A stretch of DNA of 64,000 bases from Dendrocalamus latiflorus (lineage: Eukaryota; Streptophyta; Magnoliopsida; Poales; Poaceae), in NCBI GenBank assembly GCA_017311315.1, contig CM029610.1:34842870-34906869 (forward strand), given 5' to 3'. A program made the position numbers and the translations under genes. Positions 35,199 to 45,450 of the stretch are shown here, piece by piece (positions within the stretch are counted from its first letter, which is position 1; every line of letters starts with the position of its first letter). Under the pieces are notes generated by a model. That model was not told the DNA's origin and made no database searches. It saw only the letters and a program-made list of their open reading frames with translations.

Positions 35199-35450
35199 GA
35201 GCAACTCCAGCAGGGCCTCTACTTGAGCCCTTATCCTACTTTCGAGGGCCAAAGGGCAAAAAACTTACTCCAGCAGGACCCCTACTTGAGCCCTCAAAAG
35301 TAGGAGGCCCTCAAATCTCCCCCTCGAGCCCTCATTCCTGGGGGGTCTGGAGGAAGCCTCTACTTTTGAGGGCTCAAGTAGGGACCCTGCTGGAGTGAGT
35401 TTTTTGCCCCTCGGCCCTCAAAAGTAGGATGAGGATGACGGGTGGGTCCT
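35199..35450. repeat. Foldback MITE-like repeat
   Basis: Inverted segments around CTCCAGCAGGACCCCTACTT (35262) and CAAGTAGGGACCCTGCTGGA (35376), with an outer GAGCAACTCCAGCAGGG at 35199. The right boundary is uncertain. Confidence 0.6.
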
Positions 35451-35516
35451 CTACTCTTGTTGGTGTGCCATCTGGCCCAACGGTTGGGGGAGCCTTTTAA
35501 GAGAGAAAAACCCTAA

Positions 35517-35852
35517 GGGCAATTACAATGGAAGAGGTGGCTGCCACCTCTAGAACTAGCCACATAAGCAAAAAGACTACATGTGGCTTATGTGGAGGTA
35601 GCTAATACAATGAGTAGAGTAGATGTTACCTCTACTAAAGCACTCAAACATTTAATACTTACATAAATATATCAGGGGCCACCTCTTGCATGAGGGATAA
35701 TTTATCTCTCTCTCCTCGTATAATGTGCTAGAGGTCACCTCTTGCATGAGGGGCAGCTTGCTTCTCTCTCTTCTTTTCTCTCTCTTCCACTTAGGATTAT
35801 GCTGATGTGGATTTCACTAGAGGCAACCTAGTCAGCACCATTGTACTTGCTC
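35517..35852. mobile_element. Tourist-like (PIF/Harbinger) MITE
   Basis: Ends GGGCAATTACAATGG and CCATTGTACTTGCTC; TAA duplications at 35514-35516 and 35853-35855. 336 bp, non-coding. Confidence 0.85.
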
Positions 35853-35855
35853 TAA

Positions 35856-36684
35856 GGTACACCAATTGATGAATGTAGTATACTTGTATTGGTTCTGAAG
35901 ATGCCTTTCAAATGAGCTCCATAGGAGTATTTATTACCTATTGGCCTTGTAAAAAATAGAATGCCCCTTAGGGGGTAGGTAGCTAAGGGGAGAAGAATCC
36001 TTAAAGTTTATAACCAGCGGGCTCCATGTCCTTTCTTGTACAAGGTCATCTTTGTCTTGGTCCAATTGGACATTGCTTATGTCAGGCTCCGTCCGCCATG
36101 GTGTGGACTGCCAAGCCCCTGGTCCCTCCGACACCGGGGTTGCGGCCGATACAATTAGTTTTTCTGAAGTTTCTTGTAGCATATTAGCAAGTACGATCTT
36201 GTGTCAGCTTCTTGCGGACATATGGATTTTCTCAAAATAGTTAAAGCAATCTGTTGAAACAAGCTCTCGCATATAATCTTCACTAAAGAGAGGATCAAAC
36301 TAGCTCTGAAAGCAATCGGGCCTGAGAAGCCGAAGGCCGGATCGAACGGCACGGCTGCTGCAGCGGCTATAATTCAAGCCGCGTTATAACGAACAGGCTG
36401 AGTGGACAGAGCCACAGTGGCGCTCTACCAGACTTGTCACACACAGAGGTAGGAGCATTACTACGAAGCATAGTAGACTGGAACAAAAGGGATTTATGTA
36501 GCCATGTGGACCTAAGAAAATATGATTAAACGATTAGGGACAACTAGGTGTCTAGAAGAATTCAGCAGCTTGCTATTTACGACACAACCATCCATTGCTT
36601 GTCACAGTTCCCATCAGATCATCAAGGTGAAAAGGCCGTGCGCCTGCAGGAAGGAACTAGTCAGTCCTGTAAGGATAATTATTT
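35856..36684. other. Spacer with rearranged flank sequence
   Basis: 36202-36270 repeats 23040-23105. An 82-codon minus-strand ORF at 35934-36182 has no recognised domain. No gene is called. Confidence 0.45.
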
Positions 36685-37712
36685 GATTGAACGTTCAGTG
36701 GCATCTAGAAACTGCTTCTATTTCTGAAAGAAAATTGTGTAGTATATTCCAACGTGCAAGGCAATCTGAGGTCCTTGTATGTAACAAAATATTATCTTGG
36801 GTGCTCCAGAATATGTACAAGTTCTCCTAAGGAACCGCACCAACAATCGTTTTTTTCTTTTCGGCAATACTCAATAATTTTCTGAGGGTCCCTGCACCTT
36901 GCTAGTTGGTAACGTGTAAAAGGATTCAGTGATTCACCCCGGCAGATAGAGCCATAGAGGATTCCTGCATCTTGCTAGTTGCTAGCTTTACAACGAGCTC
37001 TCTCCCAGGTGTACGAGCAACGTGATCATCGACTTTCCCTTGTTTTCCCAGCTGCCATAAAGTTTCTGAAATTAAGACTCTTTGAGAATACGATGCTTGT
37101 TATTTAAGACGAAGCAATCCATCGCTTATCAGATCAAGTCATCAAGGTTTTCGCCATGCGCCCCCAGTTTCGAACAGGGTGGTGGAGGGAGGCGCTCGCT
37201 TGGAAGCGGATCCTGTAAGGACTGATTATTGAACGTCGGTCTTTGCGGTATTGACAACAGCCAGTAAACAACAAAGCACGTTTATGATCCAGAGGCTGCT
37301 TCTATTTCTGAAAGAAAATTGTGCCTATTCCAAAGTGCATGACAATATGAGGTTCTCATATGTAACAAGAAAAATTATCTTGGGTGCCCCAGAATCTGTA
37401 CAATTTTTCTGAAGGAACAGCAGTGACACTCATATTGCTTTGGTAATATTTGCTAAACTTTTACGTGTCTGTCAAATGTTTGATAACTACATAAGCATTA
37501 CCCGGTCTCGGTCTTTACTGTATTGCCGTGTCAGACATGCAGTCCAATCTGTCAGCGTCCAATAGTTGCATCAATATCCAGTATGAAGGTAACACGAAAG
37601 TTACCTGAGTACGAAGGGAAAATACGAACCTGATGTTTATCGCCCGTATACTTGGGGTCCTGGGGCTTGGGAAGCTCCCATGAATTTCCATTTTTCCCTG
37701 ACTTCAGTTTCA

Positions 37713-37768
<56 letters not shown>

Positions 37769-38297
37769 TGTCTCCATTAGCAACCTTCCTCAAACTGAAG
37801 TGTAGAAGAATTCACCCGGCACATAGAGGACTCGGACGTAACTTCACCACGAGCTTTCTCTACGCCTCCAAGGTGTACCGGCAACCTGACCAACGAATTT
37901 CCCGGTTTCCCCAACTGTTATCGCACGCAACGGGCAACCCTGACATGGATAGATTAATGACACAGTGAATTAAGGCATCAATTCGTGAATGAAAATTGAT
38001 AGAGAAACTAAATTGAAATATTCCAGTAACTTACAGATCGATGACTGAAACATTACGCTTAAATTGACTGTTGGAATTGACAGTAACTCCACTATATCCA
38101 TCAAGCATGCAAGTCTCCATATTATTCCATAACCAAAGTTACTATAGGGAAAGAGAGCGCGGCATAGGTGTGGCAGTTTAAGGTTCTACCGTGACAGGCA
38201 TACTGTGCTACATAAAAATTACGCTATATTGGTTTCCAAACAGTACAATTGATTAAATCAGGAATTGGCGCATTTTTTACATATTAATATGTTACAC
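36685..38297 (+). repeat. 1.6-kb direct duplication, copy 1
   Basis: It starts GATTGAACGTTCAGTGGCAT and ends ATATTAATATGTTACAC. It matches 40221-41768 almost throughout and includes a (TC)n run at about 37715-37762. No coding sequence is recognised. Confidence 0.9.
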
Positions 38298-39448
38298 ACA
38301 TTTTTTACAATGTGTTGCGGCACAATTGTCCCTCCGAATAATAATCAAGTGCCAGTCAGATCCGACGTCACTTGAAGATTTAAGGGGCCGCCGAACTGAT
38401 ACAACGGTGGTTTTACCTGTATGCGCTCGCGTCCAACCCCGCGTATCGCGTCCAACACGTATTCTGAAAGCCCTCATCCGGCGCATGACACTGTATAAAT
38501 TATTTATCAAAACAAAAGGTTAGATAATTAGGTGCCGCTCGGTTGAGCTGAAAAAAGTGGCTTATGACTAAAATTTTACTGTAGTTGACTGAAATTACAC
38601 TGTAACTGATAGTGCCTTATTTGGCCTAAGTAAATTTTAAAAAAATTAAAAATAGAAAAAGCAGGTTAGTACATCTCGGACAATGCAAATGAATATGTGA
38701 AAAAAAAAGAACCGGCATAAAAGCTCAAAACATAGCCAAAAAGTCAGAAAAAGACGAAATTTATGAATAACGAAAAATAAGCCAGAAGCTCAAGCTGAAA
38801 TGAGCAGAAAAGTACTATTATGTCTTCAGAAAAGTATAAAATCCAAAATTAAGCACATGGTGAGTTACGGAACTAAACTGTAACAAACCATTACGATGTT
38901 ATGTATTTTCATTTTTGGCTCAGCTTTGACAATATTTGCTTAATTTTATCTATTTGTTTTTGTTGAAGCAAAATTTTATTTATTTATGAGATATATTTAA
39001 AAGGAACCTGTGCATCAAGTCCTCTTCTTGTTCTGCATTGCTTCGCCATTGCCTTCTCTGACAATTCAATCCCATGTTTGTCCAACGTTCGCACTCATGT
39101 GCAAGTAACTATTCTTCCAGGCTCTATCAAGTTGATGATGACTTCAGACATTCACCTTGCCGTAGTTTACCCGGCCAAAACATGTCGACATCCTGACGAG
39201 GTAAGCTGACTAGAGAGAACAGATACGACTGCCCAGTTTCGAGGGCTGAACTCCTATCCATTGGAAAGTCTTTTACAATTACCATCCATCGCGGAAAAAT
39301 CCAGCGAAACCCAAAAGAGACAGCAGCTCATAAACTAAGCTGGTGCCATGAAATCACACCCCAGATCGCACGAACAAACTCCTGCAGTCGTCCTCTTAAA
39401 CTCTTTGCAGTCTAGTTATTTTTTTTATATAAGCTTTGCAGTCTAGTT
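38298..39448. other. Upstream region of a second receptor-kinase copy
   Basis: 38340-38475 matches 24150-24282 and 39130-39440 matches 24580-24870, the promoter region of the kinase pseudogene. An A-rich repeat, similar in style to 15064-15284, lies at 38530-38830 between them. Confidence 0.65.
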
Positions 39449-39595
39449 ATGGAACCGTCGTCTCCCGCAAAACTCATCTCGTTCACTATAATATTATCCT
39501 CATTTCTCCCAACCGTTGCCACGTGTATCTTCCCATCGGGACAGCACGTACGGCTGCATCAGCCTATCCTTGACAATTCAGGGCAATCGGCGTGA
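39449..39595 (+). pseudogene. LRR receptor-kinase N-terminal fragment
   Basis: The frame opens MEPSSPAKLISFTIILSSFL PTVA, the same signal peptide as the main kinase copy, then departs after residue 26 into unrelated sequence and stops at 39593. The upstream 300 bp match the main kinase promoter, so this is a genuine 5' remnant of a duplicated gene. A 33-bp insertion-like duplication (TTTGCAGTCTAGTTAT twice, 39405-39450) precedes the ATG. With the remnants at 23277 and 34086 it indicates at least two further copies of the receptor-kinase gene once present nearby. It could still drive a 48-residue secreted-type peptide; that is speculative. Confidence 0.8.
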
Positions 39596-40220
39596 TTCTC
39601 GCTACCATTAAGACAAAATCTCTGGACAATGAAGCTGCCGGGCCACGCCAGCGCTAGAACGAGCGGAACCTCGCCTACCTCGCGTCCGAAGATGTCCGCG
39701 GCACGAGCCTGTCTCCGCCTTGGCATCGACTCCGCCGGCATCTTCGACTCCGCCGACATCTTGGACTCCGCCGGCGCCTTCGACCCAACGGCTAAATAGG
39801 TCCGGCTCCATTTCCGTAGTGCACTGGTAGGCTGCACCATCAAGCAACTGTCCTGTGCAAAATAATTGAGGGTCACAGGCCGCAGGGACGGAGGGAGCCA
39901 AATGGCTCGGCAGCATGGCTTCGGCCTATGAAGTCCTTCATCATGAGAGGCTCCTGTTGTAGGAATGGCCCCCACCTAAGCTCAGCCGGCCTGTTAGAAG
40001 GTTGTAAGGCCCAAAATGGGACGTGTGTAATGACGTAGATACCCCCGAGAGGGATACTTGAGTGTAAGGGTATAATTGTAAAGCACTCCCTATGTGGATA
40101 TATATATATACGATACGAGCCATGGGGGAACCCTATGCATTGCATTGGAACAGGAGGGACATTGGAACAGGAGGGAACGGATCAGTGGCATCTGGAAACT
40201 GCTTCAGTGGCATTGCATTC
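39596..40220. other. Spacer with short Asp/Ser/Ala repeat and TA tract
   Basis: 39720-39790 holds degenerate 18-27 bp GACTCCGCCG repeats. 40085-40110 is a TA tract beside a TATA-like region. Weak LTR-like character; no gene is called. Confidence 0.4.
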
Positions 40221-41242
40221 GATTGAACGTTCAGTGGCATCTGGAAACTGCTTCTATTTCTGAAAGAAAATTGTATAGTATATTCCAACGTGCAAGGCAA
40301 TCTGAGGTCCTTCTATGTAACAAAATATTAGCTTGGGTGCTCCAGAATATGTACAAGTTCTCCTAAGGAACCGCACCAACAATCGTTTTTTTCTTTTCGG
40401 CAATACTCAATAATTTTCTGAAGGTCCCTGCACCTTGCTAGTTGGTGACGTGTAAAAGGATTCAGTGATTCACCCCGGCAGATAGAGGATTCCTGCATCT
40501 TGCTAGTTGCTAGCTTTACAACGAGCTCTCTCCCAGGTGTACGAGCAACGTGATCATCGACTTTTCCTTGTTTTCCCAGCTGCCATAAAGTTTCTGAAAT
40601 TAAGACTCTTTGAGAATACGATGCTTGCTATTTAAGACGAAGCCATCCATCGCTTATCAGATCAAGTCATCAAGGTTTTCGCCATGCGCCCCCAGTTTCG
40701 AACAGGGTGGTGGAGGGAGGCGATTGCTTGGAACTTGGAAGCGGATCCTGTAAGGACTGATTATTGAACGTCGGTCTTTACGGTATTGACAACAGCCAGT
40801 AAGTAACAAAGCACGTTTATGATCCAGAGGCTGCTTCTATTTCTGAAAGAAAATTGTGCCTATTCCAAAGTGCATGACAATATGAGGTTCTCATATGTAA
40901 CAAGAAAAATTATCTTGGGTGCCCCAGAATCAGTACAATTTTTCTGAAGGAACAGCAGCGACACTCATATTGCTTTGGTAATATTTGCTGAACTTTTACG
41001 TATCTGTCAAATGTTTGATAACTACATAAGCATTACCGGGTCTCGGTCTTTACTGTATCGCCGTGTCAGACATGCAGTCCAATCTGTCAACATCCAATAG
41101 TTGCATCAATATCCAATATGAAGGTAACACAAAGCTTACCTGAGTATGAAGGGAAAATACGAAACTGAAGTTTATCACCTGAGGTGGTACTGGGGCATGG
41201 GAAGCTCCCATGAATTTCCATTTTTCCATGACTTCAATTTCA

Positions 41243-41284
<42 letters not shown>

Positions 41285-41768
41285 TCTCCATTAGCAATCT
41301 TCCTCAAACTGAAGTGTAGAAGGATTCACCCGGCACATAGAGGACTCGGACGTAACTTCACCATGAATTTCCCGGTTTCCCCAACTGTTATCGCACGCAA
41401 CGGGCAACCCTGACATGGATAGATTCATGACACAGTGAATTAAGGCATCAATTCGTGAATGAAAATTGATAGAGAAACTCAATTGAAATGTTCTAGTAAC
41501 TTAGAGATCGATGACTGAAACATTACGCTTAAATTGACTGTTGGAGATGACAGTAACTCCATTATATCCATCAAGCATTCAAGCCTCCAGATTATTGCAT
41601 AACGAAAGTTACTATAGGGAAAGAGAGCGCGGCATAGGTGTGGCAGTTTAAGGTGCTACCGTGACAGGCATACTGTGCTACATAAAAATTACGCTATATT
41701 GGTTTCCAAACAGTACAATTGATTAAACCAGGAATTGGCGCATATTTTACATATTAATATGTTACACG
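40221..41768 (+). repeat. 1.6-kb direct duplication, copy 2
   Basis: Copy of 36685-38297 with small deletions, including about 45 bp missing near 41365, and a (TC)n run at about 41247-41278. Confidence 0.9.
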
Positions 41769-41889
41769 CAAGTTCTCACAATAATTTTTATAAAACACGC
41801 AAAATATTTCCCTGTTTTTGTAATAAGAGAGAATAAAATCAAGCTCCCACAGCCAACAAGAGCTAGCACTACTACAAAAGAGCCTATAC

Positions 41890-42115
41890 TGGACGGCTAC
41901 ATCACAGACGGTTTGACAAAACCGTCTGTGATTGACACTAACACAGACGGTTTTAATTTGGACACCGTCTGTGTTAGTGGTTGAGTATCACAGATGGTCT
42001 ATACCGATGAACCGTCTGTGATACTAAAGTATCACAGACGGTTTTTTTATTAAAAACCGTCTGTGATAATATTGAATTATCACAGATGGTTTTTGACAAG
42101 AACCGTCTGTGATGT
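41890..42115 (+). repeat. Left subterminal palindrome array of element C
   Basis: Four units of ATCACAGACGGTT ... AACCGTCTGTGAT, the first starting at 41902; the outer units are more degenerate. Confidence 0.9.
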
Positions 42116-42238
42116 CCCTTTGTCTGTCATATTCTGTTCATGATCAGAGGTTAATATATAAGTACACATTGCTTCTAATAACTTAACTACAGAACTATTG
42201 AGACAAGAGATCACAAATTAAAGGCAAATTTATTAATT

Positions 42239-42790
42239 TTAATTAGAGGCAAATTTATTACAAAAGTCGCATAGGTAAAGAGTTTCCCAGATTGTAATCT
42301 TTTGGGCTTCGTACGCTTCTTCTTCGACTTTGGGACTTGGAGGATCAGCCGCTGAATTCTCGAACGCCGTTAAGATTGCCCTTGTCCTCAGCACTTCCTC
42401 CTCCAGCCTGGGCAAATGATCAGCAGCATCCATAATGTCGTAGAGGATAGCATGAAAAGATTCCTCAGAATCTGTCATATTTGCTTGATTGGCAAGGCTA
42501 TCCATCAGTCTCTCCAATGCGTGTGGAGCTTCTTCCGCTTTGCGCACATTGTGGAGAAGAACCAGGGTGAGGGCTATTTCCCTTTCTTGAGCAGCAGCGA
42601 GACACCTCCGTCGACGGCGGATGATCAGGTCGAGCTGACGGATGCAAGAAAGTCGGGGAAGGAGAGCAGGGCGTGTGCGGAGAAGCTGCTCCAGATGCAA
42701 ATTGCTGGCCGCCTGTGTAAGGTTCCGGCCGAACAATTCTTGATGAACAGATGAGAGGAAGGAGATGATCACAAGAATAGTAGAAGCCAT
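42239..42790 (-). CDS. Uncharacterised ORF in element C, antisense to its genes
   Basis: The minus-strand frame from ATG 42790 (MASTILVIISFLSSVHQELF) to the stop at 42239 encodes 183 residues with no internal stop; a further in-frame ATG lies at 42814. The N-terminus is hydrophobic and signal-like. The rest is rich in Leu, Glu and Arg, with an RRRRRC basic run near residue 65 and acidic helical segments (LPRLEEEVLRTRAILTAFEN), suggesting a coiled or helical protein. I recognise no family. It lies between two palindrome arrays of element C and runs against TNP2 and Ulp1. It may be a captured host gene or an element-specific protein. An unbroken frame beside two broken genes is notable but could be chance. 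Confidence 0.45.
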   Translation of the reverse strand: MASTILVIISFLSSVHQELFGRNLTQAASNLHLEQLLRTRPALLPRLSCIRQLDLIIRRRRRCLAAAQEREIALTLVLLHNVRKAEEAPHALERLMDSLANQANMTDSEESFHAILYDIMDAADHLPRLEEEVLRTRAILTAFENSAADPPSPKVEEEAYEAQKITIWETLYLCDFCNKFASN

Positions 42791-42944
42791 ATTGTACGTA
42801 CGTAGAAGAGACACGGATTAGGTGCGCATATTTAACCTTTAGCACAAACGGTTCGTATACCCAAACATTAATGATATAGATGTTTCGTATAACGATCGAG
42901 AGACGTTAATTAGACGATCGAAACACGAAGCGTTCTGACATAAA

Positions 42945-43200
42945 GCTTATGACAGACGGTTTTTTTATAAAAAATCGTCTGTGATAAATTTATCACAGAC
43001 GGTTTTTAAACTTAGAACCGTCTGTGATAATTTTAGAGATCACAGACAGTTCATGTTAATAACCGTCTGTGAAGTTTCACAGACGGTTAGTAATACGAAC
43101 CGTCTGTGATAACTGAAACATCACAGACGGCTCGTATTAAGAACCGTGTGTGATATGTATTATCACACACGGTTCGCGTTAATAACCGTTTGTGATAATC
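42945..43200 (+). repeat. Palindrome array before promoter-like block 1 of element C
   Basis: Five or so units of the family palindrome, some degenerate (for example AACCGTGTGTGATA). Followed by AATAATTGGCGT repeats at 43210-43255. Confidence 0.85.
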
Positions 43201-43249
43201 ACATATCACCAATAATTGGCGTGTGATAATCACGTGTCACCAATAATTG

Positions 43250-43500
43250 GCGTATACCCAGGATTTCGATCTCACCCGTCCATTCTCTCCACATCGAATG
43301 GCAGGCAGCAGTTCCTCCCTCTGCTCGGCCCTTATAAATAACACCCCATCTACCTTTCCACCGGTACTAGTCACGCGTGAGTTCATCCACTGTAAGCATA
43401 TATGGCTGTAAGTGTGGTAAGTGTGTCTTGTTCACCCGCACCGTCGTTCTATGAAGAGTTCACTAGCTTGTTATCCTGTAATAGATCTAAATGTGTTGTC
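43250..43500 (+). promoter_or_regulatory. Promoter-like block 1 in element C
   Basis: GGATTTCGATCTCACCCGTC, then a TATA box (TATAAATA, 43333-43340) and a leader-like GTAAGTGTG tract. A near copy lies at 44045-44345 and part of it again at 44410-44560. The duplicated module may be an internal promoter and untranslated exon; direct evidence is lacking. Confidence 0.45.
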
Positions 43501-43620
43501 GTGCTTGCCTCTGTATTTGCATGTTCCTCGACGATGCTGACTACTGCCGAGATGTGATGTCCACTCCGATAATCCTTCTTTTTCCTGTAAAATTGAAGGC
43601 AATTTTAAAACAAAAGTTCA

Positions 43621-43853
43621 AAAAAAAGACATTCCCAGATTCTTCGGTGAGCAGCCGACATAGCCGTCTTCTTCGCGGAGCGACTATCCATCTGCTTCTT
43701 CCCACTTCTTTTCTTCATCTCTGGTCTCTGGATCACGTACGCCAGAGACCAGAGATGAAGAAAAGAAGTGGGAAGAAGCAGATGGATAGTCGCTCAACGA
43801 AGAAGTCGGCTATGTCGGCTGCTCACCGAAGAATCTAGGAATGTCTTTTTTTT
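43621..43853. repeat. Long foldback 1 in element C
   Basis: Near-perfect inverted arms of about 110 bp (43621-43731 and 43742-43853) around a 10-base loop (ATCACGTACG). Only a few mismatches are visible by eye. One transcript would form a long double-stranded hairpin. The arm contains TGAGCAGCCGACATAGC (43647-43663), also present in the TNP2 gene at 46472-46488. Confidence 0.9.
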
Positions 43854-43867
43854 TGCACTTTTGTCAA

Positions 43868-44340
43868 GTATCACAGACGGTTTGTGGTATAAAACGTCTG
43901 TGAAGGTCTATCACAGACGGTTCTATTAACAAACCGTCTGTGATAAGAACAATCACAGACGGTTATTAACACGAACCGTCTGTGATAGTATGCATCACAG
44001 ACGGTTCGTGTAAATAACCGTCTGTGATAAGCAAATGTTACCAATAATTGGCGTATACCCATGATTTCGATCTCACCCGTCCATTCTCTCCACATCGAAT
44101 GGCTGGCACCAGTTCCTCCCACGGCTCGGCCCTTATTAATAACTTCTCATCAACCTTTCCACTGGTACAAGTCATGCGTGAGTTCATCCACTAGCTAGGT
44201 TCCCCTTCGCTGTGAGCTAGCGCCTCCGTCACGGCATGGCCGGCGGCTGGACAACACACTCTTGCCGTAAGTGTCGTAAGTGTATCTTGTTCATCCGCAC
44301 GGTTGTGCCATATATGAAGGGTTCGTTAGCTTGTTATCCT
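43868..44340 (+). promoter_or_regulatory. Palindrome array and promoter-like block 2 in element C
   Basis: Family palindromes at 43868-44032 are followed by a copy of block 1 in which the TATA box reads TATTAATA (44134-44141). The module duplication covers CGATCTCACCCGTCCATTCT through GTGAGTTCATCCACT. Confidence 0.5.
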
Positions 44341-44634
44341 GTAATAGATCGATCTGAATGTGTTGTTGTGCTTGCCTCTGTATTTTCTTGTTCCTCCACA
44401 ACGCCGACTACTGCCGTGAGCTAGCGCCTCCGTCGCTGCACGGCGGGCGGCTGGACAACACACTCTTGCCGTAAGTGTCGTAAGTGTGTCTTGTTCAGCC
44501 GCACCGTCGTGCCATGAAGGGTTCGTTCTTAGCTATAATAGATCTGAATGTGTTGTTGTGCTTGCCTCTGTATTAGCTGTGATTGTTGCAAAAGATACAT
44601 GGACCATTTGGGTGGAAAGATAGCATATCGTCAG

Positions 44635-44810
44635 GCGCATGACTGCCAATTCGAAGCATAGCATATCATCCGAGGCACATCCGAGGCCTGCTGCTGTGTC
44701 TTAAGGAATGCCACATCTGAAGACCAGCTCTTGGCATTCCTCAAGACACAGCAGCATGCCTCGGATGTGCCTCAGATGCTATGCTATGCTTCGAATTGGC
44801 AGTCATGCGC
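44635..44810. repeat. Long foldback 2 in element C
   Basis: Inverted arms of about 78 bp (44635-44712 and 44732-44810), starting GCGCATGACTGCCAATTCGA and ending with its inverse, with a loop of about 19 bases (CATCTGAAGACCAGCTCT). Sequence is unrelated to foldback 1. Confidence 0.9.
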
Positions 44811-44819
44811 ACAGAGTGA

Positions 44820-45200
44820 ACTATCACAGACGGTTTGTAGCGTAAACCGTCTATGAAGGACTATCACAGACGGTTATATATACGAATCGTCTGTGATATG
44901 CATAAATCCCAGACGGTTGGTATTTCGAACCGTCTGTGATATTGTGGACATCATAGACGGTTCGTGTTAAGAACCGTCTGTGATAATGTTAGACTATCAC
45001 AGACGGTTATTTATTCGAACCATCTATAATAGGCAACAATCACAGACGGTTATTAATTTGAACCGTCTGTGATATTGTTTGTATCACAAACGGTTAATAT
45101 TAATAACCATCGGTGATAATTCATAGACGGTTATTAATACGAACCGTCTGTGATATATCATTTGCACAGACTGTTTGTGGTTGGAACCGTCTGTGATATT
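44820..45200 (+). repeat. Palindrome array upstream of TNP2 in element C
   Basis: Seven or so degenerate units of the family palindrome ending about 250 bp before the TNP2 ATG at 45451. Confidence 0.85.
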
Positions 45201-45450
45201 CTGCGTAGTATTAATTACCTGGCGTACTTGCTTGAAGGATGTCGACACCGATCTGTCTTCATTGCGCTGCATCGGTGGAGCAAGGCGGCCGGCTTTAGGG
45301 AGTTGGGGGTGAAAAAATATCACCGTCTTTTTAGTGATCTGATCAGAGGTTAGTATACTCAATTACTTAACATTCTTAGTGATCTGATCAGAGATTAGTA
45401 GTAGGGGTAATAATCACTTTTGACACCCATTTGTCACTTGTGTAGCGTAG

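Noticed and set aside
43491..43838. 115-codon ORF in element C
   Set aside because: Runs through the foldback; its second half is the arm sequence, so openness is not evidence of coding.
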